A DNA stretch of 64,000 bases from Pseudoalteromonas denitrificans DSM 6059 (GCF_900112265.1 NZ_FOLO01000014.1:1-64000), one strand, 5' to 3'; shown: positions 36,896 through 45,823, counted from the stretch's first letter. Numbers and translations: made by a program. Notes: generated from the sequence alone by a model not told the origin.

Positions 36896-37596
36896 AAGTT
36901 ATAATTATGGCTGCAGGTGTTGGCAGCCGAATAAGCCGACACTTAAAAGATCATCCAAAATGCTGTGTTGATATTAATGGCAAACCTCTGATCCAACATA
37001 CAATGGAGCTATTAAATAGCCAAGGCATAACTGATATTGCCATAATTTCAGGATATCACGATGACTATTTACAAAATGTTTTAAAGGACTTTGAATATAA
37101 ACGTATTTTTAACCCTTTTTTCAGAGTCACTAATTCTTTAGCTTCTTTATGGTTTGCCCAAGAGTTTTTAGACTCTGACGAGGATGTTATATTTATGAAT
37201 GGTGATGTATTTTTTGAAAAGGAAATACTCGATATTTTAAAAGAAACCGAGTTATCGCCACTCATGTTAGCTGACTCAACACGTATTGAAGATGCTGATT
37301 ATCGCTTTACATGGCAAGATAATAAACTAACTGCTTTTGGTAAAGAACTGACAAATGCACAAACGACTGGAGAATATGTTGGTATTGGTAAATTTAATGC
37401 CTTAGATGCAAAAAAACTGATCACAAAAGTGAACTCTTTAGTTAATTCAGAGCAATACAATATGTGGTGGGAAGATGCGATATATCGCCAAATAGACAAT
37501 GGCCAGATAATACACATTCATGATGTAAAAGGTTATTTTTGGGCAGAAGTCGATTATATAGAAGATTATGAACGCATAATAGCTTATTTAGCTTAA
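36892..37596 (+). CDS. LicC/PntC-like nucleotidyltransferase
   Basis: Nucleotidyltransferase (234 residues) of the phosphocholine/aminoethylphosphonate cytidylyltransferase type. The N-terminal signature MAAGVGSRISRHLKDHPKC binds the NTP; MNGDVFFEKE near residue 103 and WWEDAIYR near residue 191 supply metal-binding acids. It is translationally coupled to the aminotransferase through an ATGA overlap, so the two most likely act in succession: transamination, then activation to a CDP- or CMP-linked amine. The adjoining transferase would then use that donor. CTP is the expected but unproven nucleotide. Confidence 0.82.
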   Translation: MKVIIMAAGVGSRISRHLKDHPKCCVDINGKPLIQHTMELLNSQGITDIAIISGYHDDYLQNVLKDFEYKRIFNPFFRVTNSLASLWFAQEFLDSDEDVIFMNGDVFFEKEILDILKETELSPLMLADSTRIEDADYRFTWQDNKLTAFGKELTNAQTTGEYVGIGKFNALDAKKLITKVNSLVNSEQYNMWWEDAIYRQIDNGQIIHIHDVKGYFWAEVDYIEDYERIIAYLA

Positions 37597-37615
37597 TTTT
37601 CAGCTCATTATCGAA

Positions 37616-37644
37616 GTAAAGCTGATTTGAAAAATCAGCTTTAC
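37616..37644. terminator. Hairpin between convergent polymer genes, likely terminator
   Basis: GTAAAGCTGATTT (37616-37628) and AAATCAGCTTTAC (37632-37644) form a perfect 13-bp stem with a GAA loop between the nucleotidyltransferase and the convergent second transferase. There is no clear T-tract. Confidence 0.55.
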
Positions 37645-37679
37645 AATAAACACTCTAATAAAAACCCTGTATTCTTCAA

Positions 37680-38726
37680 CTACCAAAACTTCCAATAATT
37701 AAGCTTTTTACGCATTTTGAATTGACGTAATATATCTATTGACTTTGCCTTTACAGGTTTACTTTCTTCAAGCACTTCATCTATTGCATCCAGCACTCTA
37801 TAAGACGAGTTTGCATCATTATATGGATGAGTATGATCTATAAAAGTTTGTATCTTATCCATTAATCTAGAGGGGCGTAATAATGCATTTTCAATCGAAC
37901 TTTCAAGTACTTCAGGGTCATTGATATCAATTAAATAGTCATCCGGTGAAATATTATTAAAGGTCACTACAGGCTTATGTAGCAATAAAAACATAATTAA
38001 AACAGAAGATGTATCACATACCATAACATCAGCTTGCTGTAATAAAGGTATCACATCATCCGTTTCAATAAACTCTAAATGCTCATTTTGAATTGACTTA
38101 TACTTTTCTACAACCTCTAGAGACATTTTAGGATGAAATTGTACAAGCCAGCGCCACTTTCCTGTTTGACTAAGCTGTTTAACTTTTTCAAATAAATGAG
38201 GCGCACATGATAATTTTTTTGAAAATGTAGAACATAATAAAATCGTTTTTTTACCTTTATTATTAACCATATTATTTAATTGAAATAAAGGGTCTAACGC
38301 ACTCCAACCTGTTTCTTTAACTTTGAAGGATTGATGATTTTTTTCTAATTCTAAAAACGCTGCTGTTGATTCAGGCCCTTGAGTACAATATAAATCAAAG
38401 CAATTTCTGACTTTATAATGATCGTTATTACCTTTTTTATCTAGCTTTCCCGCATCAAAACCATGAAAAATTGCAACATTAATACCAGGTAAAAATGTTG
38501 GTGCTATATTAGCGGGGTATAAAACAGCAAGGGGATCAAACTTTTTTATTTCATCAACACATTGGAGCCTTTTTTCGTTCTTATTAAAATACTCTAATGA
38601 AATATCTCTTCCCATTACAAACCAAGCAACCTCTCCCCCTCTTTCAACAATAGCAGCTTGAATGGGTCTTAAAATAGCGAAACTATAATTTTTAGAAATA
38701 TAAAAAAGGTAACGTTTTGAAGGCAT
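37680..38726 (-). CDS. Second CDP-glycerol glycerophosphotransferase-like protein
   Basis: GT-B-type protein (348 residues) related in outline to the gene at 34733 but clearly diverged. It has AIFHGFDAG near residue 88 (conserved His-Gly), LLCSTFSKK near 165 and CDTSSVLIMFLLLHKPVV near 240 (the donor-site Asp-x-Ser-Ser motif). It is transcribed towards the three-gene operon. Two such transferases around one activation pathway could mean primer and polymer steps, or two acceptor sites on a surface glycan. No signal peptide or membrane segment was seen, so it acts at the cytoplasmic face. Confidence 0.78.
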   Translation of the reverse strand: MPSKRYLFYISKNYSFAILRPIQAAIVERGGEVAWFVMGRDISLEYFNKNEKRLQCVDEIKKFDPLAVLYPANIAPTFLPGINVAIFHGFDAGKLDKKGNNDHYKVRNCFDLYCTQGPESTAAFLELEKNHQSFKVKETGWSALDPLFQLNNMVNNKGKKTILLCSTFSKKLSCAPHLFEKVKQLSQTGKWRWLVQFHPKMSLEVVEKYKSIQNEHLEFIETDDVIPLLQQADVMVCDTSSVLIMFLLLHKPVVTFNNISPDDYLIDINDPEVLESSIENALLRPSRLMDKIQTFIDHTHPYNDANSSYRVLDAIDEVLEESKPVKAKSIDILRQFKMRKKLNYWKFW

Positions 38727-39129
38727 GCTATATATTTTATAAAATAGAAAAGGACTAAAATTTTACCATTTATCAAATAAAAAAAACAAGTCGATATATT
38801 TCTCTGAAAACGAAAAAAACCATCTTAAAGTATTGTATATTACCAATCTGTGAGTATGGGATTAACAAATTAAAATTTTATAAAAAATATTGTATTACCC
38901 AGCTTAATCGATACATCTGACACTCACCCTTTTTATAACAAGCATTTTAATTAAAATAATAACTCACAAAAAAGTGATGATTCTCCCGTTCTGAAATAGA
39001 CCCTGCAGCGCATCAAGGGGAAATTCTCAGTATAGTCAGAAATATCATTTTTAGTTTCAAACTAATTATTGTTAGTTACAAGGTAAAACGTACCTTATTC
39101 TTAGATACGTTTTATTTTCAGTTTAAGGC
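38727..39129. other. Intergenic region with a terminator-like hairpin
   Basis: About 400 bp with no gene visible. AAAACGTA (39085-39092) and TACGTTTT (39106-39113) can pair and end in T on the minus strand, a plausible terminator for the permease. The rest must include the promoter of the second transferase. I see nothing else definite in it. Confidence 0.5.
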
Positions 39130-40419
39130 CTACAAGAATGCAAACTTACTAATAAACATTACAGTCAAAATCCAAACACTTATGCTTACCTCATTTTTTT
39201 TACCACATAATACTTTTGCTGCTGTATAGGAAATAAAACCCAGTGCAATACCATTGGCAATTGAAAAAGTAAGTGGCGTCATAAGTAATACAACACATAC
39301 AGGAATCGCATCCGTCATATCATCCCAATTAACTAATTTTAAATTAGATAACATGAGTACTGATACATATAAAATAGCACCGGCTGTTGCATATGCAGGC
39401 ACCATAGCCGCAAGTGGCGCTAAAAATAGCATTAATAAAAAACAAATACCAACTACAACAGCGGTTAGTCCTGTTTTACCACCAACCGATACTCCTGCAA
39501 CAGACTCTATGTAGGAAGTTGTTGTAGAAGTACCCAACATACTACCCGCTATCGTTGCAGTACTATCCGCACTTAATGCTTTCCCTAAGCGTGGAATATT
39601 CCCCTTTTTATCGGTTAAACCCGCTTTTTGTGTTACCGCAACTAAAGTGCCTGAGGTATCAAATAAATCAACAAACAAAAACGCAAATATTACACTAAGC
39701 ATAGAGATATCAAATGCAGCTGCTAAATCAAACTGCATAAAAGTAGGTATTAATGAAGGAGGCATAGATACAATACCTTGATATTCAACTAACCCCGATA
39801 TTACGGCAATAAATGTGACAATAAAAATGCTAAATAAAACACCGCTTTTAATATCTCTATGAATTAATGCAACTATCACAAAAAAACTTAGAATAGCCAA
39901 TAAAGGTCCAGCCGATGATAAATCCCCTAATTGAACAAATGTAGCAGGACTCGCAATAATAATACCCGAATTTTTAAGTGCTATTAATGCCAAAAAAGCA
40001 CCTATCCCTGTCGCAATAGCTTGCTTTAGTACCATAGGAATTGCATTAATAATCCACTCTCGAACTTTGAAAAGGCTTAATAACAAAAAAATACAGCCTG
40101 AAATAAATACAGCACCTAAAGCAGACTCCCATGAATAACCCATACCTAAAACAACACCATACGTAAAAAAAGCATTTAATCCCATACCTGGTGCTAAAGC
40201 CAATGGATAGTTTGCCCAAAAACCCATAATAAAACAGCCAATTGCTGCCGCAATACAAGTGGCAACAAAGGCCGCACCTTGATCCATTCCAGCTTCAGCC
40301 AACATCGCAGGGTTAACAAAAACAATATAAACCATCGTAATAAATGTTGTCAGACCTGCAATTAATTCTCTTGGTATATTAGAGCCTTGTGATTTAACTT
40401 TAAAAATTCTTTCAATCAT
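39130..40419 (-). CDS. NCS2 purine permease, AzgA-like
   Basis: Inner-membrane proton-coupled nucleobase transporter of the NCS2 family, azgA-like branch (adenine, guanine, hypoxanthine), 429 residues. Family landmarks are the N-terminal EIIAGLTTFITMVYIVFVNP-like stretch, ANYPLALAPGMGLNAFF near residue 70, FLFVDLFDTSGTLVAV near 250 and GTSTTTSYIESVAGVSVGG near 298. About a dozen hydrophobic segments are visible. It is a monocistronic unit; no purine riboswitch or PurR palindrome was recognised upstream. Confidence 0.9.
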   Translation of the reverse strand: MIERIFKVKSQGSNIPRELIAGLTTFITMVYIVFVNPAMLAEAGMDQGAAFVATCIAAAIGCFIMGFWANYPLALAPGMGLNAFFTYGVVLGMGYSWESALGAVFISGCIFLLLSLFKVREWIINAIPMVLKQAIATGIGAFLALIALKNSGIIIASPATFVQLGDLSSAGPLLAILSFFVIVALIHRDIKSGVLFSIFIVTFIAVISGLVEYQGIVSMPPSLIPTFMQFDLAAAFDISMLSVIFAFLFVDLFDTSGTLVAVTQKAGLTDKKGNIPRLGKALSADSTATIAGSMLGTSTTTSYIESVAGVSVGGKTGLTAVVVGICFLLMLFLAPLAAMVPAYATAGAILYVSVLMLSNLKLVNWDDMTDAIPVCVVLLMTPLTFSIANGIALGFISYTAAKVLCGKKNEVSISVWILTVMFISKFAFL

Positions 40420-40580
40420 AGAAATAATATATTTAATAAAAAGATATATTGTAGCCTAGGTTAACACTGCAGTACAAAATGAATACTCACCTGCTCCATA
40501 TTTTTTTCATAGAAAGTTTTGAAGATCCTATTCATAAACTAAGCTCTATAACTAGATGAACATTGTGGGAGATATAAACA

Positions 40581-41072
40581 ATGCTTGATAAAAACCTACA
40601 AGAAATGACACTTTTTGAGCTCGAAGAACAACTGTTAAATACATTTTCAAAATTAATTGATATCGTTGATTCAAACCACAAAAAAATCACTACAACAAAT
40701 AAACAAATTCCCAGCACAGAACAATTATTTTCAACTGCGATTCACATGGCAAAAACAAAAAATGATGTGGGGGCAGCTAAATGGATGAGGCGAGCTGCAA
40801 TATCTGGTCATGTGAAAGCACAATTTTATCTTGGATTAATGTTTGCAAAAGGAAATGGCCTACCACAAAGTGAATACCATGCTGTTACTTGGCTAACACT
40901 CGCAGAGTCACAAGGTTTAATAGAAGCAGTTGAAGCAAAGAATAAATTACAAAGATCTTTATGTGCTAAGCAAATAAAAGATGCTCAAACACAAGCTGCT
41001 AATATATATGAACAAATTCAAGATGATCAATTTAAAATATATATAGATGAGAAACAGGATGTAAAAAATTGA
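40581..41072 (+). CDS. Sel1-repeat protein
   Basis: Small cytoplasmic protein (163 residues) with a central Sel1-like repeat pair: GAAKWMRRAAISGHVKAQFY and LGLMFAKGNGLPQ, then AVTWLTLAESQG. Such repeats form helical scaffolds for protein contacts. GGGAG lies upstream of the ATG as a ribosome site. Its partner is unknown. It sits just before sulA but a LexA box separates them, so they need not be co-regulated. Confidence 0.75.
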   Translation: MLDKNLQEMTLFELEEQLLNTFSKLIDIVDSNHKKITTTNKQIPSTEQLFSTAIHMAKTKNDVGAAKWMRRAAISGHVKAQFYLGLMFAKGNGLPQSEYHAVTWLTLAESQGLIEAVEAKNKLQRSLCAKQIKDAQTQAANIYEQIQDDQFKIYIDEKQDVKN

Positions 41073-41131
41073 TTAAAAAATGACAAAAAAAGCTTGCACC
41101 GAACAACTGTATAAACTACTGTATATAAATG

Positions 41132-41151
41132 TACTGTATAAATAACCAGTG
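41132..41151 (+). promoter_or_regulatory. LexA (SOS) box upstream of sulA
   Basis: TACTGTATAAATAACCAGTG fits the E. coli-type SOS box (CTG-N10-CAG with a TACTGTATAT-like left arm). It ends 9 bp before the sulA start. Two further CTGTATA copies begin at 41107 and 41119, making a run of three left half-sites, so LexA may bind more than once. Confidence 0.82.
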
Positions 41152-41159
41152 AGAAAGTA

Positions 41160-41603
41160 ATGCATCAGTCAATTGAAATCAGAAAAGTTAAAAGCTACAA
41201 CATGACCCACTGTCAATCATCATTACATTCGATTGAAATTGAAGATGATATTTCAGCTACTTTTGAATTAATAAAAATTTTACATCAATACAATAGCCAA
41301 AATGGTTGGATGCTTTTAATTGCTCCAGATCATGTTCCGAGTAAATCGCTATTAGACTCTTGTTCGATTGATAAATCTAAGCTGCTAGTTATCAGAAAAA
41401 AACATTTATCTAATCTAGATTATGTTCTAAATTCTGCATTAAATAACGGTAATTTTTCTGCTGTGATAACTTGGACCAATATGCTTACTAAATACCAATT
41501 AGCATCTATAGCCAAAGTTAAATCATCATCTAATACAAATTTATATTGCTTTACCGATCAAAAAAAACCAAATAATACATTCCATATGAAAAAGAACAGT
41601 TAA
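41160..41603 (+). CDS. sulA: SOS cell division inhibitor SulA
   Basis: Small protein (147 residues) expected to block FtsZ assembly during the SOS response. Similarity to SulA is clearest in the core: NGWMLLIAPDHVPSKSLL, a following segment with KLLVIRKKHLSNLDYVLNSA and NGNFSAVITW. The LexA box immediately upstream supports the identity. The N-terminus is divergent, which is common in this fast-evolving family. Unlike many gammaproteobacteria, lexA is not adjacent. Confidence 0.82.
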   Translation: MHQSIEIRKVKSYNMTHCQSSLHSIEIEDDISATFELIKILHQYNSQNGWMLLIAPDHVPSKSLLDSCSIDKSKLLVIRKKHLSNLDYVLNSALNNGNFSAVITWTNMLTKYQLASIAKVKSSSNTNLYCFTDQKKPNNTFHMKKNS

Positions 41604-41668
41604 ATAATTAATGCTATAAAAAATTTGTTAGACTTTCACTTAATCAAAAAATAAAGTGACCTCCTTAT

Positions 41669-42127
41669 ATGTGTTTATGTGGAAATGAATTAAGTTTTAA
41701 CCTATGTTGCCAACCTTTTATTAATGGTGACAAAATCCCCACCAATCCAGAAGCTTTGATGCGCTCAAGATATAGTGCATATAGTAAAGGGGATGCTGAG
41801 TATATTTACAAGACTTATGCTCAAGAAAAACAAGCTGAAAATCCAATTAAAGAAATTGCTGAATTTGCCAATAGCTGTCAATTTTTGAAACTTGAAGTGC
41901 TTGAAACTGATGACTTTATTGAAGAATCTTTTGTTACTTTTAAAGTACATTATTTATTTAGTAACTTATTATGTACTTTGCATGAAAAGTCAAAATTTAT
42001 AAAAGAAAATGATTGCTGGAAGTATTTAGATGGAAACATTGAGGAAACACCAGAAATAAAAATCAATAGAAATGATTTATGCCCTTGTGGTAGTAATAAA
42101 AAATTTAAAAAATGTCATTACAAATAA
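41669..42127 (+). CDS. YchJ family SEC-C motif protein
   Basis: Protein of 152 residues with cysteine-rich ends flanking an NTF2-like middle. The N-terminal CLCGNELSFNLCCQPFING and PEALMRSRYSAYSKGDAEYI are the YchJ/DUF1186-like signature. The C-terminal RNDLCPCGSNKKFKKCH is a SEC-C zinc-binding motif like the one in SecA. The molecular role of YchJ is not established. A weak hairpin (42133-42165) follows. Confidence 0.85.
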   Translation: MCLCGNELSFNLCCQPFINGDKIPTNPEALMRSRYSAYSKGDAEYIYKTYAQEKQAENPIKEIAEFANSCQFLKLEVLETDDFIEESFVTFKVHYLFSNLLCTLHEKSKFIKENDCWKYLDGNIEETPEIKINRNDLCPCGSNKKFKKCHYK

Positions 42128-42319
42128 AGGTCTTACAAAATAAAGTTAAGTTCCTTATTCTGTAAATTCTTAATTGCGTTAAATTACCTGCTTTCAGTTT
42201 GATAATTCAAATTTTAGTTATGCCAATTGATTGATTAAAAAAACAGCTAATTTAACCAAGGAAAAAATCAACAGCAAATAAAACACATTTAACATTCTCA
42301 CTGACAATTTAGAAAAAAT

Positions 42320-42835
42320 TTAAGCTTGTTGTAAAACCAAGTTATTATGGATTTCAGGACTTTTCAATTGTTCATAGAAACGCGCAGCATTCATTGGAGA
42401 ATGGCTTAACTGGATATCTTTATTTTTCACTCTTTTTCTAACTGCTAATTCACAGTTATCTATAATTTCAGTACGAATATGAGTTACATCATTTCTAATA
42501 GCTAGCGGCTCTGGTGTTAAATAGTTCATTAACTTAAACTGCTCTAGACTATCACCTTGAACTATTTCCGCATTTCTTATGCCGATTAAAAAATCAATAT
42601 GCTCAGGTGCTAATGTTTGTTCAACGCCAGCGCCCAGTGCTACTCTTAAGTTTTGATCCTGAGCATACAGTTCGCTAGGATCACTTTTAGGTAAAGCAAA
42701 CTCAGAAAAGTCCAATGCATTCTGTGACAACATAGCTAAAAGTATTGAAAAATCATTTCGACGGTTTTCAGCAACACAAATAGACAATTGATTGCCTAAT
42801 TGTGCTTCATTAATCAAAATGTCATCAAGTTGCAT
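42320..42835 (-). CDS. VC2046/SO_2500 family protein
   Basis: Cytoplasmic protein of 171 residues without signal peptide or membrane segment. The opening INEAQLGNQLSICVAENRRNDFSILLAMLS is, as far as I can judge, the hallmark of an uncharacterised family named after VC2046 and SO_2500, found in Vibrio, Shewanella and Alteromonadales. The function is unknown. It stands alone upstream of the tRNA-Tyr pair on the opposite strand. Confidence 0.7.
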   Translation of the reverse strand: MQLDDILINEAQLGNQLSICVAENRRNDFSILLAMLSQNALDFSEFALPKSDPSELYAQDQNLRVALGAGVEQTLAPEHIDFLIGIRNAEIVQGDSLEQFKLMNYLTPEPLAIRNDVTHIRTEIIDNCELAVRKRVKNKDIQLSHSPMNAARFYEQLKSPEIHNNLVLQQA

Positions 42836-43025
42836 AAAACATAACCCAGTGGATAACTTACATATTAAACATCGGCTAGATTATGAAATTCTTAAATTTT
42901 ATTTAAATAAAAATGGAATCGTTATTTTTTTGTTTCTCAATTGGATCTATCTTTTACCACAATGCTTAGTTTTCACTCTATTTGAACGGAATTAAGGCAA
43001 ACAAACGATTTTTAAAAAAAATAAC

Positions 43026-43053
43026 TTTACAGCTTAATTCTTTTTGTTAATAT
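43026..43053 (+). promoter_or_regulatory. Promoter of the tRNA-Tyr pair
   Basis: TTTACA (43026-43031), a 16-bp spacer and TAATAT (43048-43053) lie 14 bp before the first tRNA, a good distance for a start site just upstream of it. Confidence 0.7.
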
Positions 43054-43067
43054 CTGCTCCGTGTTCT

Positions 43068-43152
43068 GGAGGGGTTCCCGAGTGGCCAAAGGGATCAGAT
43101 TGTAAATCTGACGGCTCAGCCTTCGGTGGTTCGAATCCACCTCCCTCCACCA
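43068..43152 (+). tRNA. tRNA-Tyr (GTA), copy 1
   Basis: An 85-base tRNA with a long variable arm and encoded CCA. Acceptor stem GGAGGGG pairs with TCCCTCC. The anticodon stem TCAGA/TCTGA encloses loop TTGTAAA, anticodon GTA at 43102-43104. The T-arm has the GGTTCGAATCC core. Confidence 0.97.
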
Positions 43153-43218
43153 CTTTTTTCTTGGCCGAATCAAGTGTGAATACAAGCATGAACAATAATA
43201 TTGTTCGCCGCATACTGC

Positions 43219-43303
43219 GGAGGGGTTCCCGAGTGGCCAAAGGGATCAGATTGTAAATCTGACGGCTCAGCCTTCGGTGGTTCGAATCCACCTCCCTCCA
43301 CCA
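43219..43303 (+). tRNA. tRNA-Tyr (GTA), copy 2
   Basis: Identical 85-base copy starting 151 bp after the first, with a 66-bp spacer. Both are probably processed from one transcript, since no separate promoter or intervening terminator is evident. The end lies 6 bp from the stop of the convergent metallopeptidase gene. Confidence 0.97.
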
Positions 43304-43309
43304 GTTTCA

Positions 43310-43999
43310 TTAAATTTCTAATTTTTTTCCTTCTATTTTCAACCAACTTTCAGCTTTTTTAACCTCACAACAATACTTATTTACAAGCGACCAAAATTCC
43401 TTACTGTGATTTAAATGTTTTAAATGTGCGAGTTCATGGATCACAACATAATCAATTACCCATTCAGGCGCTCCAGCAAGTAACAGATTAAAACTGAGTT
43501 GTTTTTTAGAATTACAGGCTCCCCATCTACGCTTATACCTTTTTAATTGAAAATTTACATACTTTAAATTCATTACCTCAGCCAATTCAATAACTCTTTT
43601 TTGTAGGTATATATTTAAAGCAGTCTTTAAGAATTCTTTTAATTGATTCTGATGATATAGCGCAAGATTTTTAACACGAGGTGAAGCACTCAAAACCAAT
43701 TCACTACCATTAAACTGAGTGCTTGAATTTTGAGATACGATAAGTGTTAATTTAATAGTACGATCAAATAATTGAAACTCTCCGTTATCAAAAGCAGATT
43801 GCTTATGTTGACTAAAATATTCAGTTGATTTTTGCTGCTCTATTTTATCAATAATCCATTGATGTTTTTTATTCACTAATCTGTCGATATAACTTAGTGG
43901 GACAAAGTGAGGAGCTAAAACTGTAACTAATGTATTTTTTACATGTATTGCAATCGTTTTACGCTTGTAGCTTTTTTTTAATTGATAATCAATCGACAA
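43310..43999 (-). CDS. YgjP-like (DUF45) zinc metallopeptidase
   Basis: Predicted cytoplasmic zinc metallopeptidase (229 residues) of the YgjP/WLM superfamily. The zinc motif VIHELAHLKHLNHSKEFW gives HExxH plus the third histidine, with KRRWGACNSKKQLSFN upstream, typical of YgjP. The substrate is unknown; these proteins are often associated with restriction loci, but none is seen here. The best start is TTG at 43997-43999 with AGAG upstream, because no ATG lies near the N-terminus. Confidence 0.85.
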   Translation of the reverse strand: MSIDYQLKKSYKRKTIAIHVKNTLVTVLAPHFVPLSYIDRLVNKKHQWIIDKIEQQKSTEYFSQHKQSAFDNGEFQLFDRTIKLTLIVSQNSSTQFNGSELVLSASPRVKNLALYHQNQLKEFLKTALNIYLQKRVIELAEVMNLKYVNFQLKRYKRRWGACNSKKQLSFNLLLAGAPEWVIDYVVIHELAHLKHLNHSKEFWSLVNKYCCEVKKAESWLKIEGKKLEI

Positions 44000-44082
44000 A
44001 ATAATCTCTAAATAAATTTATTACGCAGTTCTAGTCAAATAGTTTACTATTCATAATACATAAAGGCGAAACATAAAAGCGG

Positions 44083-45738
44083 ATGCCAGAAAAAGAAATT
44101 ATTGATTTCAAAGAAAGAAAAGTATTAATCGTTGATGATCAACGTTCTTTTCAAACTTTATTAAAAGGAATGTTATTTGGCCTTGGTGCTAGAAACATTC
44201 ATTTTGCAGATACCGGTGAATCTGCAATTAAACAATGCATGGAAATTAAGTTTGACTTACTATTTATAGATTATAACCTTGGTTTAGGTAAAAATGGTCG
44301 CCAACTGCTAGAAGAATTAAGAATTAAGAAGTGCTTAGCTGTAGGTTCTATCTATATGATAGTTTCAGGTGAAACAACACGTCCCATGGTTCTAGGGGCG
44401 GTAGAAGCCGAGCCTGATGACTACCTAATAAAACCTTTTTCTCAAGGTGTTTTGAAAAACAGGATCCATAAAGTATTTAATAGAAAAAAAACCCTAAAGA
44501 AAACACTTTCTGCGATTTCAAATGATGATAAAGATACGGCTATTACTGAAGTCAAAAAAATTATTTCGTGTAATAATCGGTATAGACAATATTGTACAAA
44601 GTTATTATCAAACCTTTATAAGGAACAAAAAAATTTTGAACAGGCAGAACAATTACTAGTAAATGAATTAAATACCAAGCGAGTTGCTTGGGCACTTATA
44701 TCTTTAGCTGATATTTTTTATCAACAAAAGTTATATCGCGATGCTTTAGCGCTTTGTAATGAAGTTTTACAACAAAACCGATTTCGTGTTGAAGCCCATG
44801 ACATTAAAGCAAAGTGCTTATTAGCTCAAGGAGAGAAAAAACAAGCTTTAGACGTTATAAAAAAAAGTGCCGTTATTTCGCCCTATTCATTTACACGGCA
44901 ATACTTATTTGCCGATATTGCACGAAAGAATAGCGCCTACAACAGCTTGATTTGTGCCTGTCAATCAGTTTTAGCTATGAGTAAACGCTCAATACATCAA
45001 AACATAGAACACCAATTGAACTACGTGCGTTCTTTACTTGATGCTGCTCAAAATACCGATAATGCACCAGATAAAGAGCATTATATAAAAGAAAGTAAAT
45101 TAGCAATTCAGCAAGCCAAAAATGAGAAATCCTTATTTATTAAAACACCATTTTCTAGCTTTGAGGCTTTATGCCATGCACGAATAGATGCAGTTCAAGG
45201 GAAATTTTTAAGCGCTAAAAAAATCCTAGCGGATGCAAATTGTGTAATTGAAGAGAATAAAGAAACACTCCCTTACGATTTATACCCAGAATCTATTTTA
45301 ACTTTATTACAAATTGGTGAGTTTGAAGCAGCATTTGAACAACAAGAAGCTTTAAAGCAGCATAATAAGAATAGCCAATTCGTTGAATCTATGATTCTGG
45401 ATCAAACAAATAAAGCACAAGAAAATATTCGTATTTTTGAACAGCATAATAAAGAAGGTATAGAAGAATACAAAAAAGGTAACTTCAGCTTAGCAATTGA
45501 AGCTTTTGAAAAGGCGCTAGAGTATGCTCCCGTTAATACAGGTAGCGCCCTCAATTTAATTCAAGCATTGATACAAGTATTACAACATTCCAAAAAAAAT
45601 CGCACTGAAGTTGCTCAAAAATGTTCTAATACCTTTAAATTAGTAGATGGTATAAAACTGCCTCATTTACATGAACAACGCTATAACGATTTAAAAGCTG
45701 ATTTTAAACGTGTTTCAAAAACCCTCAAACATGAATAA
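44083..45738 (+). CDS. Response regulator with TPR repeats
   Basis: Protein of 551 residues. Residues 10-135 are a CheY-like receiver with the acidic VDDQ pair near residue 18, the phospho-acceptor Asp in LLFIDYNLG near residue 64, and the conserved lysine in YLIKPF. The rest is made of tetratricopeptide repeats, for example at 200-260 and GNFSLAIEAFEKALEYAP near 475. There is no DNA-binding or enzymatic output domain. Phosphorylation is expected to alter protein contacts through the repeats. No histidine kinase is adjacent. Confidence 0.88.
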   Translation: MPEKEIIDFKERKVLIVDDQRSFQTLLKGMLFGLGARNIHFADTGESAIKQCMEIKFDLLFIDYNLGLGKNGRQLLEELRIKKCLAVGSIYMIVSGETTRPMVLGAVEAEPDDYLIKPFSQGVLKNRIHKVFNRKKTLKKTLSAISNDDKDTAITEVKKIISCNNRYRQYCTKLLSNLYKEQKNFEQAEQLLVNELNTKRVAWALISLADIFYQQKLYRDALALCNEVLQQNRFRVEAHDIKAKCLLAQGEKKQALDVIKKSAVISPYSFTRQYLFADIARKNSAYNSLICACQSVLAMSKRSIHQNIEHQLNYVRSLLDAAQNTDNAPDKEHYIKESKLAIQQAKNEKSLFIKTPFSSFEALCHARIDAVQGKFLSAKKILADANCVIEENKETLPYDLYPESILTLLQIGEFEAAFEQQEALKQHNKNSQFVESMILDQTNKAQENIRIFEQHNKEGIEEYKKGNFSLAIEAFEKALEYAPVNTGSALNLIQALIQVLQHSKKNRTEVAQKCSNTFKLVDGIKLPHLHEQRYNDLKADFKRVSKTLKHE

Positions 45739-45823
45739 GTAAATCTTATTTTAAATCACTATTTTTTAGCAAGGTTTCAGATCCCTGCTACCATTATATA
45801 AATATAAAACACTCCAATTTCTG

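Noticed and set aside
34733-38726. Cluster as a complete 2-aminoethylphosphonate biosynthetic operon
   Set aside because: PEP mutase and phosphonopyruvate decarboxylase are not in the window, so only activation and transfer steps can be supported.
43034-43291. Open frames across the tRNA-Tyr genes on both strands
   Set aside because: They are translations of the two identical tRNA genes and their spacer, with a repeated protein segment that only mirrors the tRNA duplication.
43068-43303. tRNA-Tyr pair as an integration site of a mobile island
   Set aside because: No integrase, no partial tRNA repeat and no foreign-looking gene block borders it.
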